Shown piece after piece: positions 47,967 to 59,900 of a DNA stretch of 64,000 nucleotides. Both the position numbers and the translations under genes were made by a program. Origin of the DNA: Podarcis raffonei (lineage: Eukaryota > Chordata > Lepidosauria > Squamata > Lacertidae); NCBI RefSeq assembly GCF_027172205.1, contig NC_070618.1, positions 10,844,538 to 10,908,537 on the forward strand, in the 5' to 3' direction. The notes under the pieces were generated by a model, which saw nothing but the letters and a program-made list of their open reading frames with translations, was not told the origin of the DNA and did no database searches. Numbering within the stretch: position 1 is the first letter of the stretch; each line of letters opens with the position of its first letter.

Positions 47967-50900
47967 TACCTCTCCCATCTGGCTGGGTTTCCCCAGCCAC
48001 TCTGGGTGGCTCACAGCATATATCGGAACATACTAAAACATCAACATTAAAACTTTCTGATACAGGGCTGCCTGCAAATGCTTTTGAAAGTCAGCTGTTG
48101 GAGTGGCTTGTCAGTTGAAACATAATTATCTCAGTTTAACAAATCATAGTTTATCGGACTAAGAAAAATCCATTTGTCTGTTCACTTATCTTGTGTGCCT
48201 TAATTCAAGATTTCCAGAGGTTGGAGAAACCACAGTTTCTTGTGGTGTCTGTACAGGTGATTCCTATGGCCCAGGATATCAAACCATGATGGAGGAATCA
48301 CAAAGTAGGGATTCCTTAAACCAGCTTTGCTTAACCTGGTGTCAGTGTTTGAAATTAGCCATGTGCCAGGTGTGTTTTGTGACTGGTGCGGGTCCAGTTG
48401 TGACCATGTGGAGATCTCTGGATGCCAGTTTGGTGGCTGACATCTCCACCTGGCTGACCCCTCCCCAGCTTTCTTAAGCAGGTAAGCAGAAGAGCTTATT
48501 TATTGCATTTATATCCCACCTTTTTCTCCAAGGTGTACTTGGTTCACCCCCTCCTCAGTTATTCCCTACAGTGACCCCGTGATGTAGGTTAAGAGGCTGT
48601 GACTGGCCCAAGGTCACCCAGTGAGCTTTATGACTGAGTGGGGATTTGAACCCTGATCTTCAAGGTGCTTGTCCAACACTCTCACCACAATACCATAGTG
48701 GCTTCCTAGAGTACTTCTGCTATGGGGCAGCTATATAAATTAAGTAGGTAAATAAATATGGAGAAAGCAAAATGTCACTTACAGAATGAATTTGTTTTAT
48801 TTGGATTGCTTTATTTAATGTTTTAATGTGTTGTAAACCGCTGAGTTTTTCCCCTTTAAAATATAAAGCAGTCTTGAAATGAAATGAAAAATAATAATAA
48901 CAATAAATCTTATTTGGGGGGTGGATGGTGCCTAGACATTCTGCTGTGGTGACTGTAGCCTAGTTTTAAGGTGCCATTTGGCAATTAGGTTATATATCTG
49001 AGTTTCTAACATTGCGTGGTACCCCTCTAGTTGGTTGGGAATTAAAACTCCATTAGCCCCAGGAAGCAAGGCCAATGGTCACTGGATGATGGGAATTGTA
49101 GTCCAAACATCTGGAAGGCAGCAATAGCTTCCTTGGTTTCAAAGTCACAGACTATGGTTAAATAAAGCCTGTAAATATTTAAATAAGGGAGGGGGAGCAT
49201 GTGAGCACAAAGCTTGTTTCCAATTACACAAATTGTGGTTCATTGGACTGAGATGGTAACATCTGAACCAAACTGGAAAGGAAAGGGCATGCGTAAGGGT
49301 GTTTCCTGGGCCCAGGGCATCTGTTCACATTGAGATTAACAGATATTAATAAGTCATAGTACACAGTTTATTTTAAAATATGTACTGAAACCTGTCAGTC
49401 TTCCTTTCAGGGCACCTAACAATGGATAATAAGAATAACAATGTGCAATCAAAATCAAGAAGAAGCTGCATACAAACAGAAGACTTTCCTGTTGTTAAAG
49501 GCTTTGAGCCACTTAGATATCAACTGAAAGGAAATTTCCAGTGTTAACATTTGTGTCCAAAGCGTGTATGTTAATTATTTGATGGAAGGCTGTTCCAAAA
49601 TGTATTTTTGATAACTTGGGTGAGAAAATGAGTTAAACTTGTCCCTGAGCTGCTTGTGAAACTTTCCACATCCACCCAAGCACTCTAACCTGTTTGTGAA
49701 CATTTTAAGAACTGGTTAGGGTAGATTAAATGATCGGTAGGTCGACAAGCTTGTTTAGCTGAAACTCTCCATATATATAAAAAATAGCAGCTGGGTGAAG
49801 ATGGGCAGGCTGAAATGTGTTCCCATTCTTTTTCCAGGGTGTTAACTTCCTGTTTTATTATGAAGAACTGGTTGAATATTTCTACTCTCCAGGGTTAGGA
49901 AATAGGTTTGAAAATTGTTGTTCATGCACTGTAGAATACTGCATTCTACAGAAGGACTTAAGTTCCTAAAGTAGTTTGTGTGTTGAGAGTGTTTGTTTTC
50001 AGAGCAGCCACTTTGTTTGCAGTATAACACATGCCAGCATGCCTTGGGTTTTATGATTTCTCAGTTGTAAGAGTCCAAAATATCCTCCCTCTCTGAAGCA
50101 GGAAGTAGGCATCCCTTAGCTGTTCCAGGTGCTTCCCATTCATTTGCAATCTGATGAGGCCAAAACTGGCCTCTTTGCAACTGGAACTTTGCAACAATAA
50201 AAATAAAATAAAAGATCAGCTGCTGCCAAGGAACATCCCTTGACATAACGTCTAGTAAAACCAGGGATGGGTTCAAGGTTGTATGGGACTTTCAGCCAAA
50301 GTAGTTACCTTGTAGGCAGTACTGATCACTGTCAAGTGTCTTCCAGCTGCCATTTTTATTTCTCCCCCCACCCCAAGGCCTAGTCCCCATTCCCCCCCCC
50401 AGATAATGTATGTTAATAACATGGCCGCCACTACAAAAACACATAGTGACCAGAAAACTGAAAGTTTTAAAAAGGAGGAACCAAGGCAGGTATTAGCAAT
50501 GCCAGCACCTATTATGAAAGGGGAGGAGGTAGCTGTGTTTTTAATCACCATTTTAACATAATGCACAAGTATTTTGGAATGTTTAGTCCTTCCCAGAGTG
50601 CAAGAAGATGATGAGCTTAAATGTGGAAGGGAGTTTGTGCCCATAGCTAAGTCCACTGACTCAAAAATTTGTGGAACAAGGAGTTATCTAACGTTGGGAG
50701 TAGGACTTCCATATGTTGAAAGGATGGTTTCTTTTTTAATCCAAGGCTGTGGGAAAAACAGCACTTTGCTGGAGTGATAATGGTGTGAGCCACTCTATCA
50801 TAGCTGCAGGTTGTATATGTGTGTAAATAAACTATATATCATACAGATACCATGTTTCGAGACGGGGGTGGCATGTAACAGCATCATTGATTATTGTTAA

Positions 50901-53900
50901 TGTTTTGTTTTGAGGTTATCTTTTTTGAGCTGTGGGAGAAAGGTCACTTTTTAAATAAATTCTAGCTAAAAGTTTCAAGTTTAGAGGCCACTTACTCCTG
51001 AATATCATATACTGGGAATGCAGAGACTTAGTTTTGAGAAGACATTCACACACTAAAAGGAGGAGATAATGGGCAGACATTGTCTTAATGTTGCAATCAC
51101 CACTATTATCAAATATTACAGAGTTGGTGTTGTACACTTGGCTAGAAGGCAGGGAAGGTGGCTGCTGCAGACAGGGAAGAGGTGAATTGCATTTTCATCA
51201 CAGCATGTCAGGAAGGCCAAAATATGTATTTTAAAGGTGGAAAGGGGTGTAATTTCAAAGTCAAAGAAGCTTAGAGTGGTTATTTATAGCATGTCAATGT
51301 GCAGAGAAAAACAACATTCACTTTTAGGGGAAAGTACGCAAAATGCTTAACAAATTTATGATGCAATCTTCTGTTATGCACACTTCCACCCTGTGGAAAT
51401 TGCTTCTAAAGGTGTGTGCCTTCAGGTATAGAAATACCTGTGCATCTCCAGATAAGAAAATATGATGGACTGTGTGGAAGTTTGGAAGTATTAATTGAGG
51501 GAAAGAGCCAAGACACAGCATGCAGAAATATCCCGATAAGGGCTTCTTATCCATGGATTGCTCAAATTCACACATAGATACATTGGTTCTTGTGTGAGAT
51601 ACTGTGCCCTTTGTCACTGTTGTTGGATTTGATTGATACTAACTTTACTTTGCTTTTGCTTTTTAGTTTGCATTTTTGTATTTTATTCTTGTGAGTCATG
51701 TTTGATTGAAAAGTGACATAAAAATAAACTTTAACCTAATGTGCCATTATATGATCTGTGCAGATCATATAATTTATTTTCTCTTGAGTTAAGTTCAGTT
51801 GACACATTTAACCTACAGTGATTTTTAACAGTCACCTTCTGAGGGCATCTTTATAGCAGAAGTTTTATTAAAAGGGCCAAGATGTCATTGGCTCAGCTAC
51901 CATACCACCTACGGAAAGTAAATTTCATAGTGACTGGAGGGCTGGGGAAATCTAATGTAGATAGCCTGTTAAAGGATCCATCACTTTATGAGGACTGTTC
52001 ATGATTGTTCACCCCTAAAGCTTGCTGGGTGACCTTCGACCAGTCATGGTCTCTCAGCCTAACCTACCTCACAGATTTGTTGTGAGGATAAAATGGAGAG
52101 GGAGGAGAATTGTGTGTGCCACTTTGAGCTTATTGAAGGAAAGGTGAGATATAATAAATAAATTGTAAAATAAATAAAGGGGCTGAGAGAGTTACTGCCT
52201 TGCGGAGGAAGTCATTAGTTTTTTATTTACAATTTTGATTACCAGTAGGGACAGTGTATTTATCCTTTTGGGCTAAATTGTTTTCGTTTGTTACTTTTCT
52301 CTGCATTGTATAAATAATATAATGTATTGTAGTCAGCTAGTAAGAGCTGCAGTGCTTTTGAAATGTCTTGATGTGCTGGTGTGATGCAATACAGTGTAAC
52401 TTGACTAAATGTACCTTTTCCTCCTCAGATCCAGACATTTAATGTTGAAGCACCATGCCAGACTGTGGATGATTTAACCAATGGAGTCGTGATGGCCCAA
52501 GTCCTGCAAAAGATGTAAGAGAACACTTTTAAAAAATCATTGTGAATGTGTTTACTTACTCAGTAAGTAAGTAACTTCCCCTTTGCCCCGACAAGTATCC
52601 ACCTAATATGAACTTACTATGTTATACTCTGATCCTAAGTGTTTTTACTGCTCAACAATAAGTTTTGTTTAACAATAAAACATTAATGACTTTTATTAAT
52701 GAATGTATTTTTTGGTGAATCAAGCTTTTGTTTTCAAACACAGAAAACAATTTGTGCATGAGCTGCGTGCTTCGCTTTGCATGAGCAAGTAAACCATAGC
52801 TTAATGTAACATCCAAACCTGGTTTTCCTTGACCCAGGAAACCACAATTGCCAATCCAATAGAAAACTGCAGTTCAAGGCGGTTAAAGTGAAACAAACCA
52901 CAATGCCAGATTGATCTGGTATGTTAGGCTATCTTTATTGAGATTTGTTTATCCACTCTCATAAAGGGAGGCATTTCTGCACAGTATAGTTTCATAACCC
53001 AGGCTTTTATGGTTTAGCATTATGTGCAAACATGGCCAGTTCTTAGTAGTAGTTTTTTAAATTAAAAAAAAATTATTTATAGACTGTGACTAATGTACTG
53101 CATATGATGTCTTGCAAGATAGCATATTTAACTAAAGAATAAGGATCTCCACCCAGAAGAGCATATTTTGACAGTCGTGTTGGCAATAGAGGAAGGAATA
53201 GGGGGAATGGATGTTTAATGTATTTGGTGGGCTTTTATATAGAGCATACACAATAAAAAATAAAACTGCTTGTTCAGTAAATTGCACTGTAGTGAAAGAA
53301 ATAGCAGAGCTGGTGTGACTAAGAGTTCAGTTAATGACGTCTCCATGTTGCTATTCTTCATAAGTAGCATTGTTAATGACCTTGTTTATTGAAAACTGTC
53401 TAAATTACCCTTTCACCCCCCACTCTGTGTTAGCCTTTCAGTGTCATGACTCTGTCAAGGCAGTGCTGGGGGAAGTGCTGTTGCTTACATAAGATGCCTT
53501 CTGCTAGAAACAGAGTGGCTCTGTTTCTTGCACTTCTACATCTAGCATCTTTCAAGGACATTAAATGTGCTTGAAGATGACTAATCCCCCCGTGCCCCCA
53601 GTACTTGGTTTTCTGTTGAGGGTAATATTCATGAAAAGCATTTAGAATATAATAATGTCCTATACCTCTCTGTCACTGTTCCACCTTTTCCTCCCAAACA
53701 GCTCTCCCTTTATCTGGGAGAGGTATAGTCTGAAACCAGAGGGAGAGAAAAGTAACAGCTTATGTTTGGTGGGCCTACAACCTTTCATCCGCAAGAGAGG
53801 AGTAAAAAAAGACCCTTTCCCTTCAACCGTGAAGGGAAACAGCACAGATTTTTTTCGCATTAAGGATGAATAACTTTCTTTGTGACATCAGCAGTTGCTA

Positions 53901-56900
53901 CATTACTCCCTACTTTCGGCGTGGATCTGTATTTAGCAATCAACATACGTAAAGAAAGAAAATTATTCATAAAAAAATATTTTGAAAAAGAAAGAGACAT
54001 TGACTTCCTGGTGGGGATTGGTTGTACTGGGCTTTTCTCTGAATAATGTGACAGTGTGGGTGGACTACGGTTTAATGGGACTGAAAAAAAGGGGTATGCA
54101 GCTGCAGTAAAGCAAAGATGAAGCAGAAGAAATTGGCCCGGAGAGTGAAATGACGTGGGGATATGCCAAATAAAGACAGATCAAAGCTATCAAGGAAAAG
54201 AAGTTGATTTGTTCCTTTACTCGTTCTTTTGGCTATATCGCAAGTTGGATCTGCATTTCCATAGGCATTCCCACCATTTGGTAGACATCTTGCTAGTTAA
54301 TATATGGCATAAAACATTTGTGAATGTGAAATTGTGAATGTGCTTTCTCCACAACATGCCAGAAATGGAATGGAAGCTAGCTCATTCACTTCTTGAACTA
54401 ACCAAACCAGTTTGTTGGGGCTTTGTTACCGGCATTTCATCTGTAATCTCTATTTCAACCATCCTGTTGTTCACCACTGAGAATCAAGCTGTACTTCAGC
54501 AGGTTTAACTTGCATCTTCAAAGATTTTGTGCTACTAATATCGTAACTCTCAAATTCCTACAAATTAAAGAGTGGCGTGTGGAATGAGATGAACTTCCTC
54601 TTCAGCGGAAACAAGTTAAGAATATTGAATTATGAGATAAACGAGCCATAGAGCCTTGGCTTAATGATGGGGGGGGGTGGAGGGAGGATCATAGTCTCTG
54701 AGGATTCCATCACACTCACCAGGCTTCCTGTCCTGTTGAACTCCAGTTTCGAAAGTTAAATCTTATCCCCCTCACCCAAAGCAAGCCTTTCCTGCTTCCC
54801 ACCATTCTCCTACCTGACTTGTTCTAGATGTTCTCAAAAGGATGGTTGTGGTCCATGAGGAGCCTTTTTGAGGCAATTCAGAGGTTTATGACTGCCATGA
54901 CAACTGTAGAGCTGTCCCAACATATCACTGGCTAATCACATTTTTGCATATCACACTTTGGATCTCATGATCTAGAGCAGAAAGATGGTGATCTATGTTT
55001 GAAGAATAACGTGTGCAGTCTGAACCAGAAAAGAGTGCACAGGGCAATGAGGTCAGTACAACTCTGACCTTCACGCTGCTACAGTATACAAACATATCTT
55101 CAGATTTAAGGTTGTACTTTTCTCATGTACATTCCATATAAACTGCAGGTATAAGCTCCTAATGGATCTACATTCATCTATTCTAGAAATGAGAGTGACA
55201 GACAGAGCTGAAGCACTGATATCAGGGTGGGGAACCTTTGGCCTTCCAGATGTTGTTGAGCTACAGCTCCTGTTATCCCTGACTGGTGCCCATGCTGGCT
55301 GGTTCCCCACCCTTGACTTATATGGCAGCTCTTTATATCCCCATGCGATTGACTTAAGTAGGAGTGTACAAATGAGCACTCATCAGTCCTTTTGACACTG
55401 CTAACATCGTTGGCTCCTAATTCCTTGTTTGTTCTGCAAGACAATTCTTAGTCAGTTGCAGTAGATGTGAGACTGTAAGCCTTTAATATAAATTTTAACA
55501 TTAATTAATTATCATTACAACCTATTTACTTAATGAAAGTCAGTTAACAGAGGCATTATATTTAACTGTGAATGTTCCAGTTTGTGTAATTTGAGAGTAA
55601 TGTCAGAAGTTTCCCTTTCAGATAATAAGAGTATATACTAAATTCATTTTTGAAGATGGATCTGCCAAACCAATTTCTAAGAGACTTCTAGGCATAGAGA
55701 ATATTCTGGATGAATCTTTTGCCAGAAATGCTTCATAACAGATTATTTGGCCTCTATACCATGGATTTTGTAGTTCTTAGTTGTTCTTAATTACAGCCTG
55801 GTACAAAGCTATACTTGATGCAATAATTCATTCATTGTGAGTTACATTAATCTCATAGTCGGAACTTCCATAACTTTGAAGAATAGATGTTTTTAGAACA
55901 AAGAAAACAAACAGCAAAAACTGAATTTGAATCCTCCCAGAGCATAATGAAACAGAAAAATACAGAACATGTTTTCATAGCATTTTTAAAAATGTAAGCA
56001 AAAAAGTTCCCCTCCCAACAATGATTTTAAAAATTGTGATTTAAAAACATTATGAACTACTATACCATATCCAAATTACTCTTCCTTCTGCTCCTCCAAA
56101 CAGGTACCACAGAAAAGACTTAGTCAAGAGGCAGGTGAGACTGTTCAAGTGAGGGAGGGTGTCCAAGGGATTGACATGCTTCTAGATCAGTAGCATAATT
56201 TGCTATTTCAAAATCAAGCAGTTCTGGGGGGGGGGGGGGGGACGACCTGCAAGCGTAAAAAGGCATGACAGCAGGAAGGTAGGTGTTAGACCAGAAATTC
56301 CAAATCTGTGGGGCAGAGTGCACTATCAGGCTATGAGAAAGAAATTAAAGATGGAATACCTTTGGTGCTGTTGTACTCACAGAAGGGCCTTTCATAGAAT
56401 CTGGTTGGAAGGGACCCTGGGAATCATCTAGTCCAGAGCTTTCCAAAATTTTCATGCTGGGGACACATTTTTAGGACATGTATCATTTTGCAACACAGTA
56501 ATTCAGTTTTACTAGCAAACTGGAGGTTAAACTAACCCCTTTTCAGCCTCGGGAGGAGTGTAGGGAACGTTTGCACGACACACCTACACACTGCAGCCGA
56601 CACACAGTTTGGAAAGCTCTGATCTAGTCCAACCCCCTGCAATGCAGGAATACACAGTTGTCCCATATGGGGATCAAACTTGCAACCTTGGCATTATCAG
56701 CACCACACTCTATCCAACCGAGCTATCCTGGTGGATGCCGCTTCTGATGGAAGAGGAGGGAATTCTGGCATGAAGGTAAATCAGCAAATTCAGGCATGAA
56801 GGTAAATCAGCAAACTCACCTCCCCTCCTCTTCCATTAGGAGAACTGTCCTCTAGATGAAATATTCTTCTGTGAGCACAAAGTATCCAGTTGAATTCCAC

Positions 56901-59900
56901 CCTAAATATTTTAAGGGCCTGTAACCCAAAGTGGGGTGCGGGTGGCGCTGTGGGTAAAAGCCTCAGCGCCTAGGGCTTGCCGATCGAAAGGTCGGCGGTT
57001 CGAATCCCCGCGGCGGGGTGCGCTCCCGTTGTTCGGTCCCAGCGCCTGCCAACCTAGCAGTTCGAAAGCACCCCCGGGTGCAAGTAGATAAATAGGGACC
57101 ACTTACTGGCGGGAAGGTAAACGGCGTTTCCGTGTGCTGCGCTGGCTCGCCAGATGCAGCTTTGTCACGCTGGCCACGTGACCCGGAAGTGTCTCCGGAC
57201 AGCGCTGGCCCCCGGCCTCTTGAGTGAGATGGGCGCACAACCCTAGAGTCTGTCAAGACTGGCCCGTACGGGCAGAGGTACCTTTACCTTTAACCCAAAG
57301 TACCCAGCTGCAGCAAGGGCTTCCTGCTTCATCTCTTAGCTCTTTCTAGATAGGAGCCACACTCTGATCAATTACTTGTGCAGAAAAAACTGTGAATAGG
57401 CTCCTCTGTGGGTAAGTAGTTCTTAGTGGTGTTATACACACTGAAAGTAAATTTTGCAGGTGTGAGTGAAGTGTAAGACTGATTTTTATGTCTGAAAAAG
57501 GATGCCTCTGCTTCCAAAAGCTCAGGAAATGCACTGTTATAAACCTTAATAAAGAAAGTGAAGGTGAGTTATCTAGCAATAAAGTATGAACAGGCAAAGG
57601 AACCAAAAATGTTTTTAAGTTGTAATTCCGTAGCAGATCTAGTCAGCCAGTGTGTGGACTTTCAAATAAAATGAGACTTAGTTACAAAAACAAGAATGAA
57701 ACAAACCCCACAAGTCAGTAAATACAAGTAAAATAAACATGCTCAGTTAAAGCACCCTAGGGCACCAGAAAACTTTGTGATGCAAGTATTTCAGAAAACT
57801 GCAGTAGAGGATTTTAGGAAATGTTCCATTCATTCAGTTATATAAGTTGTCAATCATGTCAGTTTGGCTTTCCTCCGATGAAATGGTGTGTGCTAGAACA
57901 CATCCAATATTTCCCTTCAACTGTGCATTGGTAATTGTGGGCAAGGAAGCTGATCTTGTAATTGAGGAATTCTAGGACTTCATAGAAACATGAGAGGGCT
58001 TAATGGTGGTTAATGAAAGCAAGAAAATCTTCAAATAAAGTAGCTTTTTTAAAAAATGAGGGGCTGCAAAAACATTGTGATAAGTAATATAGGAACCATA
58101 AGACATTAATTAATGTTCTAGAACTTTTGGATGAAAGTAAACATATAACATATAATTGAGACATACAACTCATAAATGTCAATAATAATAATACACTTAT
58201 GAAAGCTTTGTTGGAGTTGACAATCGTGATATCTATTCCAGATAGCCAAATAGAAATGAAATGAATAATATTATTAAGTAATAGCCCAATATTTTATTTA
58301 AAAACTATAGATGGTGGTAAGAGACATTGCTAACTATTATTCTGCTTTTGTTTTTTCAGTGATCCAACGTACTTTGATGAAAACTGGTTAAACAGAATCA
58401 AAACTGAAGTAGGGGACAACTGGAGACTAAAGGTATTTTCACAGTTTAACTCTGATTTTAACTTTCAGTACACAAAGTATTGCAGTTATACGTGTGTGTG
58501 CATTATATGAATTTTATGTTGCCTTTTCCGGAGTTTCAGAGTAGGTTATGGAATAATACTGAATCAGGGCTGATTTTACCTAACCGGTCCCGTCAGCAAA
58601 AGCCTTGCTGAAGAACTTATGCTTGCACAATGGGACTCTCTGCACCCAACTGACATGAGATCAAGCCAAAATAAATATATAGGGTGGTATTCAGAGACGT
58701 TTTATGCAGTGTAAACCCCTTGAAATTAATGAAAAGGATTGGGCTAGGTCCATTAATTTCAGTAGGCCCGCTTTGAGTAAAAATTTGTTCAATATCATCC
58801 ATAATACCGAAATCTTTCTTCTTATATATAGATGTGGGTTTTTTTTATCCCAGTGTACCACTCCCTACTCTATGCTGATTCAGAAGTGAAGTGTTAATGG
58901 AACAAAAATTCTGAATTCTTTTGGGAGATCATGAGTTGAGAGGAAAGTAGCACGGTAAAGGGAGTTCTGTTGGACCACATGGAAACTAAGAGACCCTCAG
59001 CTAATATCCCTGTATGCCATATGCCTCTGAACTTTCAATGTTTGCATGAAATCAGAGACTTTCATGCCTAATAGCTTTATTGACTTTGCTCATCAACCAT
59101 GCTGGCATCATATTGGCCCTGGGGTACCTTTCCTTATAGTGTACATTCTAGCGAAGTTTTTGTAATTGTGGTTTTGAATAACCCCCAAGGATTCTGGAGA
59201 GATTTGACCCTCTTGACTTTTCTTTTCAGCTTCCTTTTTACCAATCCTTCATTTTCAGGAAGTTTCCATTTTGGAAATAAAATGTGATTGTGCGAACTTT
59301 CTTGGCAATTGTCCACTTACATATATGTTAAATTTGATAGCACTGTGGTCACGGCTCCCACTCAGTTCAACAGCCAAAATGCTCTTCTCTTACTACCCCA
59401 AAATGTACAGCTGGCCCCAAATTGCCAGCCTGGAGGCAGGAACATGCATGGAGGAAGTGGAGGTTGTGGTTTCATGACTTGCTTGGTGGGGATGGCCTGT
59501 CCCACTGCTCTCCACTCCTTCTTCCACGTGCCATATTCATCATACCAGTTGCTGATGAGGAGTCTACACTACAGGCCAAAAGACTGAATTAATCCTTTTT
59601 ATGTTTGCAGTTCATGTTTGCAGAAGGCAAAGGCTTAAAATTCTTTCCATTGGAGTCTTTTTCAGTCTAACCTGCTGATCTGGAGGTAAAATGGGAGCTT
59701 TTGCCTTGAATCCCAGATTCCTCTTGGCTAGTAAAAATCAGAGGGGAGGAACTGCTACACCTTACTCTCATTATTCCACATTTGTTGATTTTCAAGTCTC
59801 AAGAGCTTTTGCTGAAATCTTTGCTTCTTGATGGTACTGTTGTCAGGGGGAAATGAAATATTACGAATTACCTTTTTAAATTTGATTGAGTATAATCTGG

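Larger units (their letters stand above)
41756..52428 (+). other. HOOK3: HOOK3 intron 1 (10.7 kb)
   Basis: It contains a TA-type MITE (44528-44842), a hAT element (46694-47000), a tRNA-Ala-type SINE (45815-46004), MIR-like SINEs, several microsatellites and much unique DNA. The stretches 42430-44520, 47010-47520 and 49130-51990 show no feature I can support. Confidence 0.8.
52515..58359 (+). other. HOOK3: HOOK3 intron 2 (5.8 kb)
   Basis: It contains a 93-bp hAT derivative, an interrupted tRNA-Ile-type SINE, a variant Sauria SINE and a G homopolymer. The rest is unique DNA without recognised features. Confidence 0.8.

Noticed and set aside
52790-53045. Inverted-repeat element around AAACCATA / TATGGTTTA
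   Set aside because: The arms match only over short words and no target duplication is visible.
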